Assembly: GCA_020466095.1 (NCBI GenBank)
Contig: CM035807.1
Location: 64,232,561-64,296,560, forward strand
From: Chlorops oryzae
Lineage: Eukaryota > Arthropoda > Insecta > Diptera > Chloropidae
Direction of reading: 5' to 3'
DNA length: 64,000 nt
The first letter of the stretch is position 1. Each line of letters opens with the position of its first letter. Below are positions 22,517-34,385 of this stretch, piece by piece. Below the pieces are notes generated by a model. It had not been told where the DNA came from and ran no database searches. It was given only the letters and a program-made list of their open reading frames with translations. The position numbers and the translations under genes are program-made.

Positions 22517-23056
22517 GAGGCCGTTTCCACTATAGCCGCATCTTGCTTTCGCATCTTCAAGATGCGATTTTTTGAGATTGGTGTTTCCACTTGGCATTTC
22601 GCATCTTGCATCTTTCATATCAGCTGATTTTTGTTTACAATTGATATGTTTACTAGTGATGCCACGAATATTCGGCCACTATTCGGACGAATATTTTAAC
22701 TATTATATAGAAATAAGTTATTTAAAAAATCAGTAGTAACTACAAATTAAATTTTTCTCATAACTTTGTACATATATGTATATCTCATAGTAAAGTTAAA
22801 TTTTTTCTTGATTTCCCGCCATTTGTGCTGCTGACAATTCCTGAAATGCTGGTCATTAACATATGTTTCACTAGACATGTGCAGTTAAAATCGATAGATA
22901 ATCGGAAAAAATCGCATTTTCTTCGCATCTTGTAAAGATGCGCAGAAGATGCGATTCAGGATACAACAACAATTGCATGTAAATTCACACCGCATCTTTC
23001 CGCATCTTGCCAAAATGCTGAAAGATGCTAGATGCGGTTATAGTGGAAATAGCCTC
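22517..23056. mobile_element. PIF/Harbinger-type MITE, TAA duplication
   Basis: Ends GAGGCCGTTTCCACTATAGC and the complement of GAGGCTATTTCCACTATAAC, with TAA on both sides (22514-22516, 23057-23059). Many GCATCTT/AAGATGC words make the subterminal regions self-complementary. No ORF of note. Confidence 0.75.
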
Positions 23057-23172
23057 TAACTGATTGAATGGTAGACCGGAATGAGAATTGGCGGGAATAG
23101 TGATGAGTATTTTGGGAAAAACATCGATGTATCGATGTTATCGAGCTCTTCAACATCGAGTATTTCCCGCTT

Positions 23173-23590
23173 CAGGGTGAAAACACACCAAAGCCAACAA
23201 AACGTTTTTTTGACGTACAGCCAAAAAACGCTTTTCGCGATAACCCACACCAACGCTAACAAATTTGTCGAACTCAAACAAAATCCAAGCCAACAGCTTT
23301 CTGCATGCTTTTTTGTCGAAGCTTCTGTTCTGCTCGTTTTGTTTTCAGTGTGCGTTGCGCCGTAAGCTTACATGAGATTATCGACGTCGCCGAGCATGCG
23401 CAACGTTTTGTCGAGGTCGGTGTGGGTTGGCTGTATGGAGTGCCATGTATCAACGGCGTTCGGACAAATGCGTTGACCAACAAAATGTTGTGTCGTACTC
23501 GGTGTGTGTTGCTAGATAAGAAGCAATATACTTTTGTCAAATTCGACATGAAACAACGTTTTGTTGGCTTTGGTGTGTTTTCAACCTCAG
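23173..23590. mobile_element. Inverted-repeat element with GAAAACACACCAAAGCCAAC ends
   Basis: 23179-23205 and the complement of 23555-23586 share GAAAACACACCAAAGCCAAC AAAACG. The surrounding ATCGATG-rich sequence (23120-23160 and 23750-23790) is also inverted, so it may sit inside a larger element. No clear target duplication. Confidence 0.5.
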
Positions 23591-23810
23591 ACACACGATC
23601 ATGTTTTGGAACAATTCCATTTGATTGCATGAGAAAGAAAGAGAAGCGCAGAAAATTTAAGAAACATCCGTCTTTTTTCTTCGCTAGTCTTTCTCTACTT
23701 ACTTAATTGCTTCAGAACATTTGTCGTGTATCTGACTCTCGACTACAAAACCATCGATGCATCGATGTAAAACATCGATTTTTTCGATGTTCAAACGACA
23801 TCCCTACGGC

Positions 23811-24520
23811 TAGTGATGGGCAAATCCGAAACCAGTATCGATACTTGGGTATCGCGATACTCAAGTCCAATCAGTATCGATACAACGATACTATCGCGGC
23901 TTAAGGAATCGATACCAAGATATAGTATCGAATAAAACGATACCCATTTTTATATCCGCTCCCCTGTGTAAATAAGTGCTTTGAAGCGCAATAATAGGCT
24001 GAACTCTTCCTTACCCGCATTATCATTACGATGATCGTAATACGATTTCTAATGAAATTATTAAATATGAAATACTTAAAACATATGTTCAGGGTATGTA
24101 TTTGAAATGTATGTATTATATATGCAAATTATGTACAGTATTTATAGCAGTTTTAATGAAAATCCAAAAAAAAGCAAATTAGCATATTAAACCTTAAATT
24201 AGCATGAACTGTGAATTGGCCTATTATTGGGAAAACCAATATTGTTGGTTCAGATCAGCAAGGAAAATTCTTCTTTTCAAATGCTCTGGGGAAAATCAAT
24301 TCCCGCACTCATCCATTATTAAAGCCGCCATTGAAAAAAGTCTTTCGCAAGGAACAGATGTTCCAACGAGTACCCAATTCAGACAGAATACTTTAAATTA
24401 AGTCTCCAAGTATCGATACTAGTAACTATCGCGCAGCGAAAGAATCGATGCCAAATTTCGATAGTATCGCCCCAAAAGTAACGATACCCGATACTATCGT
24501 ATCGGTATCGCCCATCACTG
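23811..24520. mobile_element. Non-autonomous hAT element just upstream of Smc5
   Basis: Ends TAGTGATGGGC and the complement of CAGTGATGGGC, with many TATCGATAC/GTATCG words inside both ends. The 8-bp target duplication CCTACGGC is perfect (23803-23810 and 24521-24528), which is diagnostic of hAT. It ends 22 bp before the Smc5 ATG, so it separates the coding region from whatever promoter lay upstream. No transposase frame. Confidence 0.9.
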
Positions 24521-24542
24521 CCTACGGCTAAATAGTTTTAAT

Positions 24543-27500
24543 ATGACGAACAATTTGGCTGGGAAAATAAAATGTGTTTCGTGTTGGAATTTCGTTACAT
24601 ATGAGGAATGTGTTTTTAAACCAAACGAATTCCTGAACGTTGTAATCGGGCCGAACGGAACGGGCAAATCGACTCTTGTTGCTGCTATTGTTATAGGTAA
24701 ATGAAATAAGCTTGCTTCTCCATATGTATGTTCTATGTATGTACATATGTTGTATATGTAAATGTACATTTGAATAACGCATTTCATATCCTAACAGGAT
24801 TTGGTGGCGACCCAAAACTTTTAAATCGCTCTACTTCCATACTAGACTACATTAAAAATGGCAGGAATGCAGCATCCATTGCCATTGAAATTTTTGGCAG
24901 TAATAGTAAAACTAATGTTACATTGCTGGAACGCAGTTTCAGCTCGGCGGGAAAATCCGAATTCAAAGTAAATGGTGAAACGATGACAAAGGCGAAATTT
25001 CTTGTCGCGGTTTCAAACTTTAAAGTTCAAATTGGAAACCTTTGTCAATTTTTGCCACAAGACAGAGTACATGACTTTGCTAAAATGAATCCCCAAGAAC
25101 TCTTTGGTAGTACAATCAAAAGCGTTTGTGATCAAAATGAAATAAAAATTTTTGAAAATTTGAAATCTCTACGTTCTGAACAATCTATGAGCAAGAGTAC
25201 TCTAGCTCAGAACTCGCAAAGGTTACGTAATATAACTGCCCGATTAGATGAACTGAAGGTAGTACTCGAACGATATACTCAACGGAAGGAATATTTGGAT
25301 AAACTCAAAGTCTGTGTTAGTAAACAAACTTGGTTAGAAGCTGAAGAATTGGGCAAAAAACTTAATTCCCAATCGGTCGACAAATCGGAAGCTGAAAAGT
25401 TGTTAAAAAAAGTAGAGAGAGAATATACTACGATCCGCCGAAAACAAGATGCTATTGCGCTGACTAAAACTAAACTCCGAACGGACGCAGAAAAAAAACG
25501 CGCCTTTGCCAACAGACTCTTTGAGGAAGACAATGATATCACGAAGAAAATAGACGAACTTGTTATGAGAATTAAGGCTTACAAGCGTTCCTTCGAACAC
25601 AGCAAGCGAGAATATTCTATAGCTCGACAGGATGTAGCTAGAGAAACCGCTATACTTGAAGGTGTAGCGCAGGATCTTAAAAATATGAACAATCATTATG
25701 GTTCCATTCAAAATATTAAAACACAATTATACCCGTTCGATGAAAGAATCAAAGGATATCGAAATGAAATTTCTAAGCGATTGGAAATGTGCGCAACCAT
25801 AAATAACCGCTTAGATGACGATTATACTTCACAAATACAGAGCCTAAAACGGCGTATTGAGCGGGCTAACAACGTAAAGAATAGCAAACTTGAGGTAAGT
25901 GGGACCCCCATTCTACAAAATTTACTAATTAAATGTATATTTAGCTTTTAAAAACCAATTTTCACAATGTGTTCGAGGCGGTACAATGGCTGGAACAAAA
26001 TCAACATCGTTTTAGAGGAAAGGTCTATTACCCTATGCTACTAGAGGTTTGATCTAAATGTTTCGTTATGACTCCATATACATATATTTTTCTTTCAGCT
26101 TAATATTAAAATACCTAACTATGATAAATATGCAGAGAATACTATCCCGTTACGTGATCTTTTGGCTTTTATTTGCGAAAACAAATCTGATATGTCAACT
26201 TTAATAGACGAGTTAGGTGTGAAGCAACGTGTTAATGTTCTATATTCTGAGCCTTGCCAAGCTTGTAACTTCAAGCCCGACATTCCTATACAAAATTTAA
26301 GGTAAAATTGTACAGAATTTTATGCCCTGATTATGTATTACAACTATACTCAAACTATTTGTAATTTCAAGACTAAATGTTATTGCGGTATTATGTTTTC
26401 CAAGTTAGAATTTCCAAATAGCATCAAAACTAGTTAATTCAATTCCCAAATTGATGTGATTAACTTCCCTTACCAAGATGGAGCGTGAATTTGAATAACC
26501 TCGACATTCCGCTTCGAAAAGGAATTTTCTCAACTAAATTACTCCTTGTTTAATACGATTTTGAGTCTTTTATATGGATTTTAAAAATATTCAAAATTTA
26601 ATTTATCATAAATAAGAAATTTTTATGGTTTTGGAAAATTATTTTTTCAAATACAGTAGAATATCGCATAAGTTGACGATCAAAAATTGAAATCGCTTGG
26701 TTAAGTTCATCAAATTTCCGCTTCCACTCTTCGCTTAAATTTGTATGGAAATTGAAATGATTTCGAACGTTTTCAATCCTATTCGCTTTTTGTAACATGC
26801 CCGAATAGTTTTTTAAATCGGTGTTTCGAATTAAATTTCGTTTTATCAAAATATAGTTTTGTAACTCCCTCAACGGTACACAACTTTGTTTTGAAATTAT
26901 TTACTTGCTACAAGTAGCTCTCGCCAAATTTGTCGCTTACGTGTTTTTTGCGCAAATCAAAATTTGCAAATTTTGTCGCTTACGAGGTTTTTCCAAATTA
27001 AAAAAAAAAAATTGGTGTCTGTAAAGTCAATTTACGGACGATAGTTTTACGTGATAACTTCCTAAGAAAACACTCATTATGTACATAAAAGGGACCATTC
27101 AAGTATCACGTACGCTATTTTTGGCTATTTTTCAAACTCCCCTTAGACTTATTAATTTAAATGTTAGAAAATATTAGAAAATTTAATATAAGTATAAAAT
27201 AGAAAATAATAATTATACTCAGGGCGTGCAACCAGAACCGAAACCGTAACCGTAAGCGATTGTAACCGGTTTATTTTCCTAACCGAAATAAAACCGAAAC
27301 TGATATTTTGTTTTTTTGGAAACTGGTTCCCGAAACGAAACCGTTTCTGAAATATTTTCAATTTATTTCATGGTCGTTCATTAATGCGCCACATCAAAAT
27401 TCAGTCTGACTCATCAGTCACCCGTGTGCGTGTTTATGTAGTCTTGCCTATACATTTCCCTTCATGTGTCGGTATGCCGCACACGTGCTTTTTTTTCACT

Positions 27501-30500
27501 AAAAAGTTAACTGACTCATTCAGTCAATGTTTATGTGACTTTTAATCAATTACATACCATGTTTACATAATCGATTGATACGTATTTACTCGAAACGTTT
27601 AAGACTATCTGTCTTTTTTGCCACCAGTAAAAATCGTGTGGGCAAACAGAGACAGATAGACTTAAGTGTGTCGAGTGAACACGTATCTAGCGGGTCGTGT
27701 AAACATGGTAAATGACGATTTAAAAAAATAGCCACATTTACACCATTTCCTAACTTCAGCCAAAGAAGCACCTTTTGGAAGCTTTTATATTTTCAGCGCA
27801 AACATAATCGGGCCTATTACGGTAGTCGCCGTCGACGCAAAAAATAGACGAAGCGACAGATTCGTATTACAGTAGTCGCCGTCGACGCAATATTGTCGTC
27901 GTCGTCGCTAAATAGCTATTATCGTAGTCGCCGCGAGAGTCGCTTCTTGTCGTTTTCTGTCGCTATTTTTTTAGGTGACGACTAGCAGGCGAGCAGTGCG
28001 ATAAAAGTAATAAAATTAAATTTTTTTTACTCTTAAAACTATGTCACACAAACAAATTTTCATAAGATTGGTTCCATTTTCCGAATAAAAAATAAAAGTG
28101 CTACCAATTTCATTTAAAATTCGTCGTCGTCGTCTCGAACTAGTACCGTAATAGCTATTAAGGGACGAAGCGACGGCGACGACGACATCGTTGCTAAGTC
28201 GTCGACGACGATACCGGCGACAACCGTAATAGGCCCGAATAAATAAGGCTTGTACGCATTTACACGTTAAGACATATCGATAATGAAACACATGTTTTGT
28301 AGGCCAGGCGCAAGGGGATGTGTCATGCAAGTGCTTTTTCCCTCCCCGTGCGTCCCTTGCTGGCGAAAATTGTTTTCACTGAATGCCGGGTCAGATTTGT
28401 GAAATATGTTTCGAAATTATCCCATTTAAATACATGGGAAAGAAAGAGAAGCATTGATTGAAGTATGAAGAAGATTGTTCCGGAACAGTTAACAAACTCC
28501 GTCATTTTTATACCCAGCGTAAGCGGGGTATATTAGTTTTGTGCGAATCTTGTTACAGGGAGAACTAAGCTCCGGAGATATAGACAAATATATATAGAAA
28601 TGATCAGGATCAAAAACTGAATCGATTTAGACATGTCCGTCTGTCCGTCCGTCCGTGGTCGGATCTCCTCCGAAACGGCTGGATCAATCAAGTCGAAATT
28701 TGGCATACAGGTATATCGGGATCCGAGTATGATCCTAAGTAAAAATGGGAGACATCCGCCCACTGACACGCCCACAAATGAATATAATGTGTTTTCAGTA
28801 AAATGCTTGTAACTTGCGAACCGCTCAACACATTCCATTGATATTTGGTGTACTGGTAAACTTCGAAAAGGGACATATCCTGGAAAAAAATGGACGCCGC
28901 CCTCCGTGAGCCACGCCCACAAATAAGCCCACAAATAAGGGCTTATCGTAACTTACGAAGTAAAAGGCGTATTTTTTTTTTGCAATTTTCTTACATATAT
29001 AATCAGTATGCTTGTCGAATTTAAGATTCCGGTCAATTATTACTCCTAGGTATTTTATCTCTGTTACTTTTTCCACTACATCATTATCTATTATTATATT
29101 TCGATCTGTTTCACCATTTATAACCATAGATTTAGTTTTCCTTGCATTCAAGCTTAGCTTGTTCATTTTAAAGAATGCACCAATTCTTCGCAAGTCGTCG
29201 TTAATCCGCATTATACACTCCTCCGGGGAATTACCGCACACGTATACTAGCGTGTCATCCGCAAACAGACACACCTCCGAATGTCTAACCACTTTTCCAA
29301 TATCATTCATATATATGATGCATAACAGTGTTCCCAGTATTGCACCTTGAGGAACACCCAAATTTACTTCTCTTTCCCTTGATAGCTCATTGCCAATCCT
29401 TGTTCGCTGTTTCCTTATGCCGTATTTTTCCAGTTTCATCAGCAGAATTTCTCTGTCGATTGTTTCAAACGCGCGTTGAAGATCTAGGAAAACTGCTACT
29501 ATACACTTTTTTGCCACAACTTCCCCCTCCATTGAGATAACACCAGATTCAGCATTGATTCGCAGCTGTGGTTACTCCTAAACCCTGATTGTCGATCAGA
29601 TAGCAAGCTTCGTGTCTCCAAATACTCAGTTAGCTGGTTGTGTACGATTTTCTCCAAAATTTTGCTTTCCAATCTCAACGTGTTTATCGGTCTAAAGTTT
29701 TCTGGATTTTCCGCGTTTTTAATTTTTCCAATTGGGACAACTCTAGATTCCTTCCAACAATTCGGAAACGTACCACATTCTAAGGATGAGTTTATTACCC
29801 TTAAGAAAGCCGAACCAATAATATCGAATGCTTCCATTAACATACGCGCCGTTAGTCCTTTCCAGTCTTTTTTATTATTATTTATTTCTTTAATAATTAA
29901 TTTTAGTTCATTCAAGTCTATCGTTCTGAGCACAAATTCGTTTCCGCTATCTTCAATCAAATTTTCATATCTCTCATTTTGTATGTTGTTATGTATTTCT
30001 ACGATGCTTTCGACAAAAAAATCGTTCATGCAGTTCACTATATTACTCGGTTCTATCACAGCCGTTCCATTTATTATACGTTTATCTATCTCTTGTCGCT
30101 CCTGCCCGAGAATTAAGTTTTTAATATCACTAAGCATACAATATATAGAGGAATAATTTCATAGAAGCGTTTGGCACCCAAAAAGCAGCCATCAATAACT
30201 CCCAGGCTCTCAGTTTTATTCTTGCTCTCTCACTTTTGTTTAAGCTCTCTCAATTTGCGCTCATAAATGAGCGAGAATTATTTCATCTTCGCTTTGCTAC
30301 ACTGAAGTCGTATTGAACATACTACGTGTGTGTGTATGTGAATATGTCGAGTTTTTTCTTCTGTTGTTCTTCTTTAATTCTTTTGAAGAAGTTACGATGT
30401 GCGTATGTAAGAAAATTTTCGATTCGATGTTGATTTTTGGTTTATGCATGGAACGAAAATGTGCGTATAAGCTCTTTCACTGCCGACATGCCGCATTTGT

Positions 30501-33500
30501 TTTGAAGAGTGTTTTCATTAACAAAGTAACAACAAAATGAACAAGCATTTTCGGTAGTGTTCGACCTTTAGTGATTTTGTTAGTAGTGTTGTTGGGAAAA
30601 CCTCTAATACAAAAAATAAGCTAAACATTTTAAATGGTTTAAACAAATACAATAAATAATTCACTTCGAATTATCGAAATGTCTTACAGATTTTGCAAAG
30701 AAGATCTTTAGCTCCGAAAAATCGGAATTTCTTAACGTCTTCGTAACGAAAAATTAGTCTTTAGTTCCGAGAATTTATCGAATTCTCTTACCGACTTATT
30801 AAATAATTTTTTTAAACATTCATTTTACTTGGATTTCGAAGAAATCGACAATACGAAAAGTAAAGAAAAGAGCATTACAGATTTTTTAATGCAATACCTA
30901 TTATTAAAAAAATATTCATGCTCCCATACTGTCCTTTTGATATATTCTTTCATTTTTCTTTGCCAATAAATAATGTTCATAATAATTGAAAATAATTTCA
31001 ATTTAAAATATAAATAATATGAAATATCAAAAAAAGGAGAAATTATTTTAATAGTGATCATACGAGTAACAAAATCACTAAAGGTCGAACACTACCGAAA
31101 ATGCTTGTTCATTTTGTTGTTACTTTGTTAATGAAAACACTCTTCAAAACAAATGCGGCATGTCGGCAGTGAAAGAGCTTATACAGTAGAGTACGGATAA
31201 ATGCAACACGTTTTTTGCTCGAATTCTTGTGCACTTATGCGATCTTTGCATTAATCCGTGCATATTTCCATGAGAACTCAAAAAAAGGCATCAAAGCTTC
31301 TTGCATTTATGGGGTTTTTGCATTTATTCGTGTTGCATTTATCCGTAGTTCACTGTACGCACATTTTCGTTCCATGCATAAACCAAAAATCAAAATCGAA
31401 TCGAAAATTTTCTTACATACGCACATCGTAACTTCTTCAAAAGAATTAAAGAAGAACAACAGAAGAAAAAACTCGACATATTCACATACACACACACGTA
31501 GTATGTTCAATACGACTTCAGTGTAGCAAAGCGAAGATGAAATAATTCTCGCTCATTTATGAGCGCAAATTGAGAGAGCTTAAACAAAAGTGAGAGAGCA
31601 AGAATAAAACTGAGAGCCTGGGAGTTATTGATGGCTGCTTTTTGGGTGCCAAACGCTTCTATGAAATTATTCCTCTATATATTGTATGCTTAGTGTTAAT
31701 ATTCAGCCACATTGTTTTTTGGTCTCGCGATCGTTCAACTGTTTTTCTAACATACAGGTTTTTTGCTCGTTTTAACTCTGCTACAAATTTATTTCTGATG
31801 ACTCGATAATTGCTCCAATCCACCTGACGCTGTGTTATTACTGCTTTTCTATACATTTGTACTTTTTGGAATTTCATATTGCGAAGTCTGGCATTATACC
31901 ACATATCACAGTTAGTTCTGGTATTTATATTCCTATATCTAGTCATGACGCTGAGAGCATTACTTATAGAATCACTAAATATCACAGCCATTATATCACA
32001 GTTCTCGAGGTTCGGTATCGTTATAAAATTACTATTTGTCAAAATATCACAGAAAGTCCTCTTATTAAATTTCACTGATGAAATGTTCTTGACCGACGGA
32101 TGCCAAATTCGCCTTTCCACCTTAATCTCAATATCAAGCGATTCATGATCGCTTATTTTGTGGTCATTTTCTATTTTCACACTAATATTTTTCACGTTTG
32201 TTATAACATAGTCAATTAGAGTTGATGATATTTCAGTTTTCCTCGTCGGCTGATTTACTATTTGTTTAAATGCATAGTCTATGATTATTTGCTGAAGCCG
32301 CCGCTTGCTTGCACTGTTCTCGAGCCAATTTATGTTAAAGTCACCCATTATTATTGTGGAACTCGTCTGTTCCAACTCATCCATCTTGGATGCCAAGAAT
32401 TCTATGAATTCAGTTTCCGGGGAATTCGTCGTGTGAGGCGATCTGTAGACGCTAATCAACACGTACTGCCTTTCGCGATATTGCACTTTCACCGATAACC
32501 ACCATACCTTCTTATCCACAGCTGATATACTCGTTGACTGGATTTACCATTCTCGTTTAATGTATATTGCAGCACCGCCCGTATGACTAGATACACTATC
32601 ACATCTCAAGGTTATATCCGTTAATCGCTACTTCAGAGTCTTCTATTATTTCCTTTAAGTGCGTTTCCGATAAAGCAATGAACTCGTATTCATTTTCAGC
32701 CACCAGCACGCTTAGCTGCTCGAAATTAGATCGCATTCCACCTATGTTCAGATAGAAACAGCTTATACTACTTTTTGGTTGCTAATATTGCACTCTTTCC
32801 CCTTCCTGTCGTATCTTTCTCTGAAGTATTGCACAACTCTGGTCCCTGCTGTCGTGATCAGTCCTTATATCATTCAGTCTCAACTGCTCCTTTGACCTAA
32901 CACAATTTATGCATTTTGACGCCGCATTTTTACAATCCTGATGCCTATGGCCGGCCTCTCCACGTTTTGCACATATTTGGCTCTGCTCCTTGCAGACAGT
33001 CGATTTATGATTGTATCCCCAGCACTTAAAGCATCTCAACACGTTTAGGCACTCGTAGACTGCGCATCTGTCCCATCCGATGTTTATTCTTCCATCCTTC
33101 AGCACTTTATGGAACGCATTTCCGTCAACCTCGATAATTGCATTATACACTCGCTGATTTTTCTTTGATTTATATAATTTGATGCATTTAATTGTTTGGA
33201 ACTCTATTTTGTTTTGATTCCTTATTGCCTTCACTATGTACTCCTCGTTCATCTCCTCCCTAATTCCTGTCACCAAAATCTTAGGATTCCGCAATCCAGG
33301 CAACTCAACAACATAATTTTCTCCCATTTTTTCTTTGATCTCTCTCGTCAAAATATCTCGATCCTCGTTTGTTGCACACTGTATTGCTATTGCTCCGTTC
33401 TGCCTATTTTTCATAACATCAACTTTCACTTTTAGCTCAGTTGGATTAATTTTTGTTTTCATTTCGTTCTTCGTTTTTTCATTATCTTGCACACTCTTAG

Positions 33501-34330
33501 GCTTAAGCACAACCGGTGCACTCTTTAAACCTCTCCTGAGCTTCGCCGCGTACGTCTCTTTTCCACTTGCACCGCTTTCGTCCATCATCATTTTCTTCAC
33601 CTCGTCACACGTTTTCATATTCTCTTTTTTGTTGCTATCAATCTCTTTACAGATTAGGCTAGATTGCTCTTTAATTGTTTCCGCAAATGATGTCAATCCC
33701 TTCTCAACTTCACTTATCTTCTTCTCACACGCTTCTTGCTCTTTAGCCACCTTTCTAACTCTCTCTATGTAGCGGGACTCAATTGCCTCTAGCAACTGCT
33801 TAATTTCGCTCTCATTTGATTTCAGGGAGTCATTGAACTCCCGCTTATATTCTTTTAGGTAATTATTATTCTTCTTAACCACTTCCTGCATTTCCCGCAA
33901 CACAAGGTCGACGTTCTGTATGTATTGCATACAGTCATCACACATAAACCGCAGCATTGCGTTCGTATTGAGTGCATTGCTCGAGTACTGGTCTATGTCC
34001 GAACACTTCGCTGTCGAATGATAGCACTTCCCACATACTCCCTAGTACCGAATGCCAGTTTCGCCCTTAATGGCGTTTTTGCACTTATTGCACTCAGTCA
34101 TTTATTTGACAATTATTTTTAAATTCGCACTGTATTCCTATCTACTCCATCGAATTTCTTTTAACAGTTTGATTCAATCACAATATTAAACTTCCTAATG
34201 ATATAAAATATGAGGCAAATATGTTAAGATTCAAACACAAAATTGTAAGCTTTGTAAAAGAAAACTATTAATTATAGTGAAGGATAAATTGTAATTATTT
34301 GTGAAAAATAGCAATAACTTTGCTAAATAA

Positions 34331-34385
<55 letters not shown>

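Larger units (their letters stand above)
28972..32772 (-). pseudogene. LINE ORF2: endonuclease and reverse transcriptase, interrupted
   Basis: The APE endonuclease starts near 32770 (CFYLNIGGMRSNF, SETHL), has a frameshift near 32610, then MGDFNINW and KISDHESL. After fold-back B (30128-31695), the RT reads FRPINTLRLESKILEK, SDRQSGFRSNHSCESML, a frameshift near 29510, VFLDLQRAFETID, LGVPQGAILG and FADDTLVY. It ends at KKIAKK near 28980. A short deletion precedes RIGNELSRE. It belongs to the jockey clade by order and motifs. It is dead. Confidence 0.85.

Noticed and set aside
23173..23590. 8-bp duplication for a hAT assignment of this inverted-repeat element
   Set aside because: Bases next to both ends differ, so no superfamily is claimed.
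24204..24401. 65-codon frame inside the hAT element upstream of Smc5
   Set aside because: No similarity recognised, overlaps a second frame of the same size, and the element is non-autonomous.
26598..26873. 91-codon minus-strand frame in Smc5 intron 4
   Set aside because: Overlaps a degenerate MITE end and has no recognised domain.
29638..30156. 172-codon plus-strand frame
   Set aside because: Antisense shadow of the LINE reverse transcriptase.
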